Source: Alphaproteobacteria bacterium (GTDB lineage: Bacteria > Pseudomonadota > Alphaproteobacteria > Micropepsales > Micropepsaceae). Taken from it: DNA of 64,000 nucleotides. A program made the position numbers and the translations under genes. The stretch covers positions 1 through 64,000 of the forward strand of contig WGNJ01000018.1 of NCBI GenBank assembly GCA_016124635.1, in the 5' to 3' direction. Below, piece by piece: positions 25,014-32,870 of the stretch (the stretch's first letter is position 1; each line of letters begins with the position of its first letter). The notes below the pieces were generated by a model. The model was not told the origin of the DNA, did no database searches, and worked only from the letters and a program-made list of their open reading frames with translations.

Positions 25014-27157
25014 GCCAAGTGCTGAGGTCCATCGCAGAGCATTCGCGAAAAAGCGGCAGCAAGACCGCAATCGGAGACGGCTCGATCTTCATCACCTACG
25101 GCGAATTGCCGAGCGTCATCGACACGGCGGCCGAAGATCTTGCACGCGCCTGCCCTGCCGGCGGACCGATCGCGCTTTGTGCCGACAACTCTCCGGCCTG
25201 GGTCATTTGCGACCTGGCGCTGACGAAACTGCAGCGGCCCATCGTTCCGATCCCCGCCTTCTTTACCCCGGCGCAGCGCCAGCACGCGTTGAGCGAAACG
25301 GGGTGCGCCTATTTGATTTCAGATGCGATTCAACGCGGACGGCCCGCTGTTGCCGACATCACCGTCCACGGCACGCAGTTGCATGTGCAGAGATTGCAAA
25401 ACAAGCGTGCCGAACTTCCGAACGGGACGGCGAAGGTCACGTTCACGTCGGGAACGACCGGCCGGCCCAAAGGCGTTTGCCTCTCGCAGTTGGCGCTGGA
25501 GCAGGTTTCGAACTCCCTGGTCGACGTCATCGGCACCGACTATGCGGGAATCCATCTCGCGGTGCTGCCGCTCGCGGTGCTGCTGGAAAACGTCGCAGGG
25601 CTCTACACCACGCTGATCGCCGGCGGCGAGTATCGCGTGCTGCCGCAAGCCGCCATCGGATTCGGCAAGAGCTTCGTGCCCGACTACGCCGCTCTCGTCG
25701 ACGCCCTGCTCGTGCAGCATGCGAACAGCGCGATCGTGGTGCCGGAACTCTTGCGCGGCATGCTCGGTGTGCTTGCAGCGCGCAAACAAACGCTACCCGA
25801 GATGAAGCTGGTCGCCGTCGGCGGCGCGCGCGTTGCGCCGACGCTGCTCTCCGGCGCCGCCGCACTCGGTTTGCCGGTCTACCAGGGATACGGACTCAGC
25901 GAGGCGGGATCGGTCGTCGCTCTCAATACGCCCAAGGACAACAAGCCCGGCAGCGTCGGCAGGATCCTTCCGCATGCCTCCGTGAGCGTAGCGGCGGACG
26001 GCGAGCTGGTTCTGCGTGAACCCGGCTTCCTCGGTTATGTCGGCGCGGAAGCCGCGTCCCCCGACTATGCGACAGGCGACATCGGCCGATTGGAGGCCGA
26101 CGGACATCTCTATATCGAAGGCCGCAAGAGCAACGTCTTGATTACGGCGTTTGCGCGCAACGTCTCGCCCGAATGGGTCGAGAGCGAGCTACTGTCCCAG
26201 CCGCAGATCGGACAAGCGCTTGTGTTCGGCGAAGCACGACCCGCGCTCGGCGCATTGATCGTCCCCTCGTCGCTGAAGGTCACCGACGCCGATATTGCGC
26301 ATGCGATCGAACGGGCCAACGCGGCGCTGCCCGAATACGCGCGCATCCGGCACTGGTCGAAAGCCTTCCCCTTCACGCCGCTCAACGGACAACTCACGCC
26401 CAACGGACGTTTGTGCCGCGCGGCGATCCACGACGGCTATCAGGAAGTGATGGCGCGCTGCTACGAGCACCCGGGGCAATATGTCAGTTTCTTCGAGCGC
26501 CTCGTCACCGAGACATTTGCCGAGCGCGAGTATCTGTTGGCCACACCGCAAATCCGAGACGGCCTCGCGGGGCGGATTCCGCTCTGGACGTATCAGCAAT
26601 ATCTCGGCGAAGCCTACCACCATGTGAAGCATACCGTGCCGCTGTTGCGGCGCGTGCGCGAGCGGTTGCCGGCCGACAAAGCCTGGCTTGCAGCGGCCGT
26701 CGACGAATACATCGAAGAAGAATCCGGCCACGAAGAGTGGATCCTCGACGACATCAAGAATAGCGGTGCGGACCCGTCGATCGTTCGTCACGGGCAGCCC
26801 CGACCTTCGACCGAACTCATGGTCGCGTACGCGTATGACTATGTGAACCGGATCAATCCGGCAGGCTTCTTCGGCATGGTGTTCGTCCTCGAAGGCACGA
26901 GCACGCAGCTCGCGACCCAGGGCGCCGAGGCGCTGATGCGCTCGCTGCAACTGCCGGCAAACTGCTTCACCTATCTGACGTCGCACGGCGCGCTCGACAT
27001 CTCGCACATGCAGTTCTTTCAAAGGCTGATGAATCGCATCGAGGACGAAGCGGACAAGCAGGCGATCATCCACATGGCGAAGCGCATGTTCGTCCTCTTC
27101 GCCAATGTATTTCGCTCGATCCCCTACGAGGTCGAGGTGCAACATGCGGCGGCTTAG
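25010..27157 (+). CDS. Acyl-adenylate (AMP-binding) ligase fused to a haem-oxygenase-like diiron oxidase domain
   Basis: This 715-residue fusion has an AMP-forming ligase at about residues 1-480: TSGTTGRPKG (146-155), YGLSEAG (294-300), TGD (355-357) and GRKSNVLI (371-378). The usual A10 lysine appears as Arg467 in QLTPNGRLCR. Residues about 500-710 form a TenA/haem-oxygenase-like diiron oxidase with Glu534, His541 (E-x6-H), Glu628 and His659-x3-Asp663-x2-His666, the complete six-ligand set of this family. The enzyme probably activates a carboxylic acid and oxidises it or its product. It is coupled to both neighbouring genes; its stop overlaps the SDR start by 14 bases. Confidence 0.88.
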   Translation: MSQVLRSIAEHSRKSGSKTAIGDGSIFITYGELPSVIDTAAEDLARACPAGGPIALCADNSPAWVICDLALTKLQRPIVPIPAFFTPAQRQHALSETGCAYLISDAIQRGRPAVADITVHGTQLHVQRLQNKRAELPNGTAKVTFTSGTTGRPKGVCLSQLALEQVSNSLVDVIGTDYAGIHLAVLPLAVLLENVAGLYTTLIAGGEYRVLPQAAIGFGKSFVPDYAALVDALLVQHANSAIVVPELLRGMLGVLAARKQTLPEMKLVAVGGARVAPTLLSGAAALGLPVYQGYGLSEAGSVVALNTPKDNKPGSVGRILPHASVSVAADGELVLREPGFLGYVGAEAASPDYATGDIGRLEADGHLYIEGRKSNVLITAFARNVSPEWVESELLSQPQIGQALVFGEARPALGALIVPSSLKVTDADIAHAIERANAALPEYARIRHWSKAFPFTPLNGQLTPNGRLCRAAIHDGYQEVMARCYEHPGQYVSFFERLVTETFAEREYLLATPQIRDGLAGRIPLWTYQQYLGEAYHHVKHTVPLLRRVRERLPADKAWLAAAVDEYIEEESGHEEWILDDIKNSGADPSIVRHGQPRPSTELMVAYAYDYVNRINPAGFFGMVFVLEGTSTQLATQGAEALMRSLQLPANCFTYLTSHGALDISHMQFFQRLMNRIEDEADKQAIIHMAKRMFVLFANVFRSIPYEVEVQHAAA

Positions 27158-27905
27158 GCACAAGAAGATCGTCATGACGGGCGGCGCCGGCGGTATCGGC
27201 AAGCTCGTCAGCGCGGGACTCATCAAGGCGGGCGCCAATCTGCACGTCGTCGATCGCTCGGACGGGCTTCCGTTCGATGCGCATTATCTGAAAGGCGACC
27301 TCTCCACGGCGGAAGGCATCGCCGACATCGGCGCATCGATCGCCGCGGTCGAACCCGACATACTCGTCAACCTCGCGGGCGTTCAGTATTTCGGACCGTT
27401 CGAGAGCCAGAGCGAAGAGCATCTGCGCACGAACTACATGGTCAATCTTGTGGCGCCGGTGCTGCTGACGCACGCGGTTCTGCCCGGCATGCGCCAACGC
27501 GGCCACGGTCACATCGTCAATATCGGCTCGGTGTTCGGGTCGATCGGCTTTGCGCATTTCGTCACCTATTCGAGCGCCAAAGCCGGATTGCGCGCGTTCA
27601 GCGAGGCGCTGCGGCGCGAGCTCGAGGGCTCGCGTGTCGACGTCACCTACATCGCGCCGCGCGCTGTGAAGACGGGTTTGAGCAACGGCCAAGTGATGGA
27701 GTTCGCCAAGCTCACCAACATGAACATGGACAAGCCGGAGTACACGGCGCGCCAGATCGTGCGCGCCATCGGCTCGCGCAAGAAGGACGTCTATATCGGC
27801 TTCCCCGAGAGCTTGTTCGTGCGCATCAACGCGCTGATGCCGCGCATGGTCGATGCCGCCGTCGCCAAGAACGACCGCAAGGCGAAGACATTGTTTTCAT
27901 CCTGA
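27144..27905 (+). CDS. Short-chain dehydrogenase/reductase (SDR)
   Basis: This 253-residue classical SDR has the cofactor loop TGGAGGIGK (residues 12-20), NLAG (76-79), catalytic Ser129 and the Tyr142-x3-Lys146 pair in YSSAK. It reduces or oxidises a carbonyl/hydroxyl with NAD(P). The ATG at 27144 overlaps the end of the ligase-oxidase gene by 14 bases, so it is translated as part of that operon and probably acts on the same acyl intermediate. Confidence 0.9.
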   Translation: MRRLRHKKIVMTGGAGGIGKLVSAGLIKAGANLHVVDRSDGLPFDAHYLKGDLSTAEGIADIGASIAAVEPDILVNLAGVQYFGPFESQSEEHLRTNYMVNLVAPVLLTHAVLPGMRQRGHGHIVNIGSVFGSIGFAHFVTYSSAKAGLRAFSEALRRELEGSRVDVTYIAPRAVKTGLSNGQVMEFAKLTNMNMDKPEYTARQIVRAIGSRKKDVYIGFPESLFVRINALMPRMVDAAVAKNDRKAKTLFSS

Positions 27906-27927
27906 TTCATCGAAGGGAGTGACTTGC

Positions 27928-28593
27928 ATGCGAATTTCCTCGGCAATTCTGTTGGCGGGTCTGATGCTGGCGGCCTCGCCGGCGGCGTACGCGACCGACA
28001 TGGCGGCGATGAACGCCGACATCGTTCATCTCGAGCACGAATGGGCGCGCATCACCTACCTGGTGAAGGATCACGACGCACAACTCAGCCAGATCGACGC
28101 GCTCAACAAAGAGGCGGCAGGGATCGTCAAGAAATATCCCGATCGTCCCGAACCGCTGATCTGGAACGGGATCATCGCAAGCGAAGAGGCGGCGACCGCG
28201 AGCATCTTCACGGCGCTCGGCTACGCCAAAGACGCGCGCGCGCTCTTCGAGAAGGCGGAGCAAATCGATCCGAAGGCGATCCACGGCGCCGTTCCGATGA
28301 GCCTCGGCACGCTCTACTACCGGGTGCCGGGATTTCCGGTCGGGTTCGGCGACAACGACAAGGCGCGACACTATCTCGAGCAAGCGATGGCGTTGGATCC
28401 CGACGGGCTCGACGCGAATTACTTCTACGGCGACTTCCTCATCGAGCAAGGCGAGTATCAGAAGGCGAAGCAGGTGCTGACGCACGCGCTCGCGGCGCCG
28501 AACGATCCGGCGCGGCCGATTTGGGACGCGGGGCGCCGCGCCGAGGTGCACGTGCTGCTCGACAAGGTGAACGGCAAGCTCGCGTCGCGCTGA
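27928..28593 (+). CDS. Secreted TPR-repeat protein
   Basis: The 221-residue protein starts at 27928 behind AAGGGA and has a signal peptide (MRISSAILLAGLMLAASPAA..A, about residues 1-22). At least two TPR-like helical pairs follow: ALGYAKDARALFEKAEQIDP with its partner, and DKARHYLEQAMALDPDGLDA with YFYGDFLIEQGEYQKAKQVL. It is likely periplasmic and a scaffold rather than an enzyme. It lies 22 bases after the SDR gene and its TGA overlaps the next ATG, so it belongs to the operon. Confidence 0.8.
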   Translation: MRISSAILLAGLMLAASPAAYATDMAAMNADIVHLEHEWARITYLVKDHDAQLSQIDALNKEAAGIVKKYPDRPEPLIWNGIIASEEAATASIFTALGYAKDARALFEKAEQIDPKAIHGAVPMSLGTLYYRVPGFPVGFGDNDKARHYLEQAMALDPDGLDANYFYGDFLIEQGEYQKAKQVLTHALAAPNDPARPIWDAGRRAEVHVLLDKVNGKLASR

Positions 28594-29261
28594 TGTTCGC
28601 CCGCCCCTTGAGCACGCGCGGATTGTGGAGCGAGATCGGGCATCAATTCCGTCACCCGACCGGCACGTTCGGCCGGGTGATGGGACGTGCGATGAGCGTC
28701 ATCAATCGCAGGCCCAATGCGCTCGCGATCGAAGCGCTCGATATCCAACCGAGCGACGACGTTCTGGAACTCGGCTGCGGGCCGGGCGCCGCGCTGGCAG
28801 TCGTGGCGAAGCAGACGCGCGGGCGGATCTACGGGATCGATCAGTCGCGCGTGATGCTCGCCCAATCGGCGCGGCGCAATCGGAAGCTATTGAGCGAAGG
28901 CCGGTTGTCGCTCGAGTGCTGCCACTTCGATGCGCTGCCGCTCGGCAACGCGTCGGTGGACAAGGTGCTGGCTGTGAACGTCATCTATTTCTGGCGAGAT
29001 ATGAACGCCGTGCTCTTAGAAATCGGGCGCGTGCTGAGGCCCGGCGGCGCACTCTCAATCTACGCGACGGATGCCTCGGCCATGCGCCATTGGAAGTTCG
29101 CCAGCACCTCGACGCATCGCCTGTTCGATGCCGCGGCGCTGACGGCGGCGCTCAAAGAAGGCCCGTTCGACGGGGATACGATCGCGGTCCACGCCGTGAC
29201 AGTCATGGGTTTGCCCGGCCTGGTCGCGGTTGTGAAACAGGGTGCGGCGGCGGGCTCGTAG
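28593..29261 (+). CDS. Class I SAM-dependent methyltransferase
   Basis: This 222-residue methyltransferase has motif I VLELGCGPGAALAVVA (about residues 54-69), RIYGIDQSRVML as motif II, and RVLRPGGALSIY as the post-core strand. The start ATG at 28593 overlaps the TPR stop (TGATG). The N-terminal 30 residues (HQFRHPTGTFGRVMGRAM) are shared with a methyltransferase group that often sits near lipid-type pathways. It closes the five-gene operon and probably methylates the pathway product. Confidence 0.85.
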   Translation: MFARPLSTRGLWSEIGHQFRHPTGTFGRVMGRAMSVINRRPNALAIEALDIQPSDDVLELGCGPGAALAVVAKQTRGRIYGIDQSRVMLAQSARRNRKLLSEGRLSLECCHFDALPLGNASVDKVLAVNVIYFWRDMNAVLLEIGRVLRPGGALSIYATDASAMRHWKFASTSTHRLFDAAALTAALKEGPFDGDTIAVHAVTVMGLPGLVAVVKQGAAAGS

Positions 29262-29544
29262 ACGCGCCGGGTCACGGCTTCGTGTGGCCGCAGTCCGTGC
29301 GCGTGTGGTTGTGGCCTCAGGCTTACGCGTGGTTGACCCGCCGGTAAGGTGCGCGGCGCGCGAACCTTTGTCCGGCGCAATTTCCCTTACACCCAACCGT
29401 TGCCCGGGAAGCACATGGGCTCAGCAGAAACATCGATACGAACAAGTTGAACGATCTCGTTAAGGGGTTTTTGCAGAGGCGTGGCCTAGTCAGTCGCGGG
29501 AACGGTCACTATCCTTCACCCCCAAGAATCGTAAGGAGCGTCAA
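29262..29544 (+). other. Intergenic region after the methyltransferase gene
   Basis: No gene or clear terminator is seen in these 283 bases. The right end supplies the TAAGGAG ribosome site (29532-29538) of the next gene. Confidence 0.4.
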
Positions 29545-29862
29545 ATGCGTGGGGCCTTGTTAACCAGTCTGGCGTTAGCGGCAGCGGTCTTTGCCGTGGC
29601 CTCGCCTGCGCATGCGCGCAACCTCTATTTCGACATGTGGTGCCAGGAACAAGGCTACTCGCAGCAGCGCTGCGACGCGCGCTCGCCCGCCGACGTCGAG
29701 GCGTTCGAAGCCTATTGGCGCGCGGTCGAGAAGTACGAAGAGCAGTACTACTACGAGCGCCAGGAATATGCGCGCTTCCGCGACGAGTTGAACGGTCAGG
29801 ATCAAGCGGAACCTGCCGGCATTCAACCGTACGAACCGGATCACGCGGCGCGCCCGCGCTAA
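29545..29862 (+). CDS. Small secreted hypothetical protein
   Basis: This 105-residue protein has a signal peptide (RGALLTSLALAAAVFAVASP, cleaved after AHA near residue 24) and a mature part rich in Tyr and Glu, KYEEQYYYERQEYARF (about residues 63-78), with two cysteines (CQEQGYSQQRC) that could form a disulfide. No family is recognised. A clear TAAGGAG ribosome site and a downstream terminator support it as an expressed periplasmic protein. Confidence 0.78.
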   Translation: MRGALLTSLALAAAVFAVASPAHARNLYFDMWCQEQGYSQQRCDARSPADVEAFEAYWRAVEKYEEQYYYERQEYARFRDELNGQDQAEPAGIQPYEPDHAARPR

Positions 29863-29884
29863 GGTTTGCGCAAACTCGATTTCG

Positions 29885-29915
29885 AAGGCCGGCGTCTCGC
29901 GCGCCGGCCTTTTTC
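29885..29915 (+). terminator. Intrinsic terminator of the small secreted protein gene
   Basis: A perfect 10-base-pair stem (AAGGCCGGCG/CGCCGGCCTT) has a 7-base loop and is followed by TTTTT. Confidence 0.85.
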
Positions 29916-29956
29916 ATTTCAGTACCGTCGATCCGGGTGCGGATTTCTTCAGCCCG

Positions 29957-30490
29957 CTACTTCACCTTCGAGTAGATCGAGGTGATGGTGTCGCCGCGCA
30001 TCTCGCGCGTCGTCGTGAAGGCGTCACCGGCGCACGCGTAGCTTTGCGTCGAGAGCGCGGGCAGCGCCGTCTGCGCGTGCGAGGTCGTGGTGTTGCCGCC
30101 GCCCGACGTGGTCAGCGTCGTGTCGATGTTTCCTGGACGCGCACAGAGGTTGAACTTGCCGTCCGCCGCAGACCATGTGCCGCTCGACTGTCCGCTCATC
30201 GTCGCCGAGCCGTGCATGCCGCTGCTGCCGTGGCCTTCGACGGTCGCGGTCGAGGCGCCGGTCGCGAAGGTGCCGTCGGCGTGCAGCGTGATCGTGTTGT
30301 TCGTGGCGTGGACGCTCGTCACGCTGAACTTGCGGACGTGCTTGCGCATCCACTCCTGCATTCCGTTCTTGGTCATCTGCCAGGTGCCGACCATGCAGCG
30401 ATCGACCGCGTGCGATCCGCCGCAATCGGCAGCGAGCGCAGGCGTTGCGAGCAAGGCGGCGGCGGCAAACGCGGCGGTCAAGCGAAGCAT
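29957..30490 (-). CDS. Secreted hypothetical protein, Thr/Ser-rich
   Basis: This 177-residue protein has a signal peptide (LRLTAAFAAAALLATPALA, cleaved near residue 20) and a mature part starting ADCGGSHAVDRCMVGTWQM, followed by alternating strands with many Thr, Ser and Gly (TGASTATVEGHGSSGMHGSA). WSAADGKFNLC and a final TITSIYSKV close it. The pattern of hydrophobic strands around a TW motif suggests a lipocalin-like beta barrel, but no family is recognised. Confidence 0.72.
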   Translation of the reverse strand: MLRLTAAFAAAALLATPALAADCGGSHAVDRCMVGTWQMTKNGMQEWMRKHVRKFSVTSVHATNNTITLHADGTFATGASTATVEGHGSSGMHGSATMSGQSSGTWSAADGKFNLCARPGNIDTTLTTSGGGNTTTSHAQTALPALSTQSYACAGDAFTTTREMRGDTITSIYSKVK

Positions 30491-30580
30491 GGGCGAACTC
30501 CCGGAAAACCTCTGAGTCGCGATTGTTCAGAGGTTTGCCGATTCCGGCAAGCGATGATCGTCACGCTGAAAGAAGGAATC

Positions 30581-30710
30581 GTTTCACACAAAGGCACGAA
30601 GGACGTTGTGTCTTCCTTTAGCGCGAAGCGCCGATCAAACCGTTTGATTGCGCCTACGGCGCGAAGAAAGGGTGCCGAACCCTTCGTGCCTTTGTGGCTT
30701 GCTGTGAAAC
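30581..30710. repeat. Inverted-repeat element (about 130 bp) with long arms
   Basis: GTTTCACACAAAGGCACGAA at 30581-30600 is the inverse of CCTTCGTGCCTTTGTGGCTT plus GCTGTGAAAC at 30681-30710, allowing a 9-base indel in one arm. About 75 bases lie between the arms. No reading frame or transposase is inside, so it resembles a miniature non-autonomous element or REP-like hairpin. It sits just downstream of the ccmI stop. Confidence 0.65.
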
Positions 30711-30732
30711 GACTCTTTCTTGTGTCTTCTTC

Positions 30733-31674
30733 TTATTTCTTCGGCGACGCTTCCAATTCGCCGATGCGTTTTTCGAGCATCAGGCGATAGGGCTTGTCCT
30801 TCGGCGTGTCGGCGAGGAGCGCGCGGTAGTCGGCGAGCGCGCCGGCGATGTCGCCGGCCGCGACTTTGCTTTCGGCGATGTAGAAGCGCGCGCCGACGTT
30901 CTTGGGCTCGACGGCGAGCGCCGTCTTGAACGCATCGAGCGCGCGCGGCGTGACCTGGCCGTCCGCCTTGGCCATCTCCGCCTCGCCGAGCCAGACGTAA
31001 AGATCGCCGGGCACCGTCTCGTTCGCCGCTTTCAGCATGTCGATCGCGTGATCGTAAGCGTCGATCGCGGCCGCGGGATCGCCGAACTGCGCTTTGACGC
31101 GGCCGAGCATCATCCAGCCCTCGGCGTCGCCCTTGCCCGAGCGGAGCTTCGCTTCGAGCTCGCCGACCAACGCCTGCATCTGGCGCGCACGCGCGACTTC
31201 GGGCCCGCGCGCGCTCAGCGGCTCGTCGGGCATGTCGGGATGGCCGATGCTAAGATAGAGCGGCAGCGCCAACGCCGGCACCGCAATCGTCACCGCGATC
31301 GCAATCAGCGGCAGCTTCTTCTTGCCCTTCGCCGCTCCACTCTCGTCTTTGCCCTTCTCCTGAGGGAGAAGGTGGCCGGCGGCGCCGTCAGGCGACGACG
31401 GACGGATGAGGGCCGCCGCACCGCCCTCGCCTTCCCGCTCAGCCACCTTGAGCAAGCGCCGCCCGATCTCGGCGCGCGCCGCCAGATACTCGGCCTCCGC
31501 GACACGGCCGGCGGCGCGCTCGACCTCGAGCTCGGCGAGCTGCGCGCGATAGACGTCGGCGCTCGAAAGCACGTGGCGGCTCGCGGCCTTCGCTGCGTCG
31601 CGCGCGAGCAGCGGGCTTAGCACCGCGGCCAGGAGCGCAGCGGTCATCAGCGCGAACAGGACCCAAATCAGCAT
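30733..31674 (-). CDS. ccmI: Cytochrome c biogenesis protein CcmI (CycH-like)
   Basis: This 313-residue protein has an N-terminal membrane helix (LIWVLFALMTAALLAAVLSP), a short helical periplasmic or cytoplasmic segment with YRAQLAELEVERAAGRV, a second membrane helix near residues 122-142, and a C-terminal TPR domain (AEGWMMLGRVKAQFGDPAAA; VGARFYIAESKVAAGDIAGA). CcmI holds apocytochrome c for haem attachment by CcmF/CcmH. The other ccm genes are not within the window on this side. Residues 88-108 are encoded by a palindromic repeat (see separate entry). Confidence 0.88.
   Translation of the reverse strand: MLIWVLFALMTAALLAAVLSPLLARDAAKAASRHVLSSADVYRAQLAELEVERAAGRVAEAEYLAARAEIGRRLLKVAEREGEGGAAALIRPSSPDGAAGHLLPQEKGKDESGAAKGKKKLPLIAIAVTIAVPALALPLYLSIGHPDMPDEPLSARGPEVARARQMQALVGELEAKLRSGKGDAEGWMMLGRVKAQFGDPAAAIDAYDHAIDMLKAANETVPGDLYVWLGEAEMAKADGQVTPRALDAFKTALAVEPKNVGARFYIAESKVAAGDIAGALADYRALLADTPKDKPYRLMLEKRIGELEASPKK
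31351..31413. repeat. Palindromic repeat embedded in the ccmI reading frame
   Basis: The 63 bases contain CCTTCTCCTGAGGGAGAAGG, a self-complementary hairpin, followed by GTGGCC and ending CGGATGAGGG. This is the layout of intergenic palindromes seen elsewhere in this window and common in alphaproteobacteria. It is exactly 21 codons long and encodes ALIRPSS...GHLLPQEKG within the linker between the two membrane helices of CcmI. Confidence 0.65.
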
Positions 31675-31924
31675 GAGGCGCGAGAGATCAGACGCCGGCG
31701 GCCGCTGTCAATGTTCGGCCGCCGGGCGCCCTTCGGGTAGGCCGGCACGAGGACCCAAGAGCCCCTGAGCCCCAAGCGCGGGCCGCGTCGCGCGCTCTTG
31801 GTCGAGCCGGATCGCCGCACCCGGCGGACAAGGGACTCCGCGGGGCCGCGCAAGAGATAAACGCGCCCGCGCGCGCCTTCCGTCGCGACACGCGACCCTC
31901 GCTTCCCCTCGCCTCCTAGGTGCC
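31675..31924. other. Intergenic GC-rich stretch
   Basis: No supported gene. The reading frames here have codon use unlike the neighbours and overlap repeat-like sequence, which suggests more decayed palindromes of the type seen just to the right. Confidence 0.35.
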
Positions 31925-31970
31925 TTCCTTCCCCATCGAAGGGGAAGGTGGATGCGCGAGCTCTCGCGAA
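31925..31970. repeat. Half copy of a GGGGAAGGTGGAT palindromic element
   Basis: CTTCCCCATCGAAGGGGAAG forms a hairpin and is followed by GTGGATGCGCGAG. The same hairpin plus tail forms each arm of the complete element at 37845-38006. Only one arm is present here. Confidence 0.6.
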
Positions 31971-31977
31971 TTCCCGA

Positions 31978-32137
31978 CCTGTCATCCCGGCCAAGCGGAG
32001 GCCGTGCTTGCACGGGCGACGCGCCGAGCCGGGACCCAGGCGTGACGGGCGCCGCGTTTTACGATTCCTGGGTCCCGGACAGCGGCCGCGTTACCCAACG
32101 CTTCGCGTTGGACGCGGGCTCGCTTCCGGGATGACAG
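31978..32137. repeat. Long imperfect palindrome (GTCATCCCGG element)
   Basis: TGTCATCCCGG near 31980 is the inverse of CCGGGATGACA near 32127-32137. Inside, GCCGGGACCCAGG (near 32029) is the inverse of CCTGGGTCCCGG (near 32067). The element is about 160 bp and has no coding content. Elements with these outer arms are widely scattered in Bradyrhizobium and related genomes; mobility by an external transposase is possible but unproven. Confidence 0.7.
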
Positions 32138-32144
32138 CCGAAGT

Positions 32145-32660
32145 TCAAACCTTGCGCGTGTCGTAGGCCCAATGGAGCAGCGCTTGGCGCTGGCGGCGGC
32201 GGCACGAAAGATCGCCCGCCTCGCAGTTGGCGCGGATCTGCGCGAGGTGGCGGCGCATCGCCTTCCAGCGCTTGATCTGGCGCGCATCCTCTTGCGGCAA
32301 GCGGCGGCCCATGTAGTAGCGGCAATACCATTGAAACCAGCCGCGCGGATCGCACGGCCGGATCCAGCCGTTGGCGCGCCAGACGGAGAGCGGCTGGCTC
32401 GCATCGACGCCGAAGAGATTGAGCGCCGGATCGCGCCGCCCCTTGGCGAGCTTCGCGCGGGCGAACCAGGTGCGCGGGAATTCGCGCGCGCAATCGGTCA
32501 TGTATTTGCCGGCGAAGACGCCGAGCTTCAGCATCTCGGCCGGCGTGAGCTCCGGCTCGAAGTCAGGATTGAAGCCGCGCCCGACGGGTGCGGTGAGCTC
32601 GTAGCGATAGCCGCGCTGCATCTTGTCGTTGACGGTGATGATGCGTTTCTTCAGGGCCAT
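32145..32660 (-). CDS. Conserved hypothetical protein, Trp/Arg-rich
   Basis: This 171-residue protein has no recognised domain. It is rich in Trp, Tyr, Arg and Cys: KYMTDCAREFPRTWFARAKL (about residues 52-71), DPRGWFQWYCRYYMGRRLPQ (about 104-123) and a helical basic end CRRRQRQALLHWAYDT. Similar short proteins with this FQWYCRYY type motif are widespread in bacteria. The cysteine/arginine pattern might suggest nucleic-acid contact, but no motif proves it. It sits between a repeat cluster and the defence genes. Confidence 0.68.
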   Translation of the reverse strand: MALKKRIITVNDKMQRGYRYELTAPVGRGFNPDFEPELTPAEMLKLGVFAGKYMTDCAREFPRTWFARAKLAKGRRDPALNLFGVDASQPLSVWRANGWIRPCDPRGWFQWYCRYYMGRRLPQEDARQIKRWKAMRRHLAQIRANCEAGDLSCRRRQRQALLHWAYDTRKV

Positions 32661-32870
32661 GCCACCTATTTTACACGGTCGATGTCAGATACAGGATGGC
32701 GAACCAACTGCGCAGCACCCCGCCACGGGCGAGCACTTTCAAACCAGCGAAGAAGTCGGCGGCCGATGGTGATGCGTGAGCCGCCCTGACAGGCCCGATA
32801 TAATTGATTGCGCGTCTACCTGAGCAACACTAGTCCTTAAGCAGCGCGATGTTGGCAAACTGGAGCGACG
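32661..32870. other. Intergenic region before the Mrr-like gene
   Basis: No gene is supported. The lower-GC tail from about 32800 may hold the promoter of the nuclease gene; no convincing -35/-10 pair was found. Confidence 0.35.

Noticed and set aside
26189..27238. 349-codon minus-strand frame across the diiron domain
   Set aside because: It is antisense to the ligase-oxidase and SDR genes and encodes a composition typical of shadow frames.
27924..28592. Upstream extension of the methyltransferase frame into the TPR gene
   Set aside because: The extension is the TPR gene read in a different frame and is Arg-rich nonsense; the true start is the overlapping ATG at 28593.
30581..30710. Insertion sequence
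   Set aside because: The element has inverted arms but no transposase frame or target duplication that I could see.
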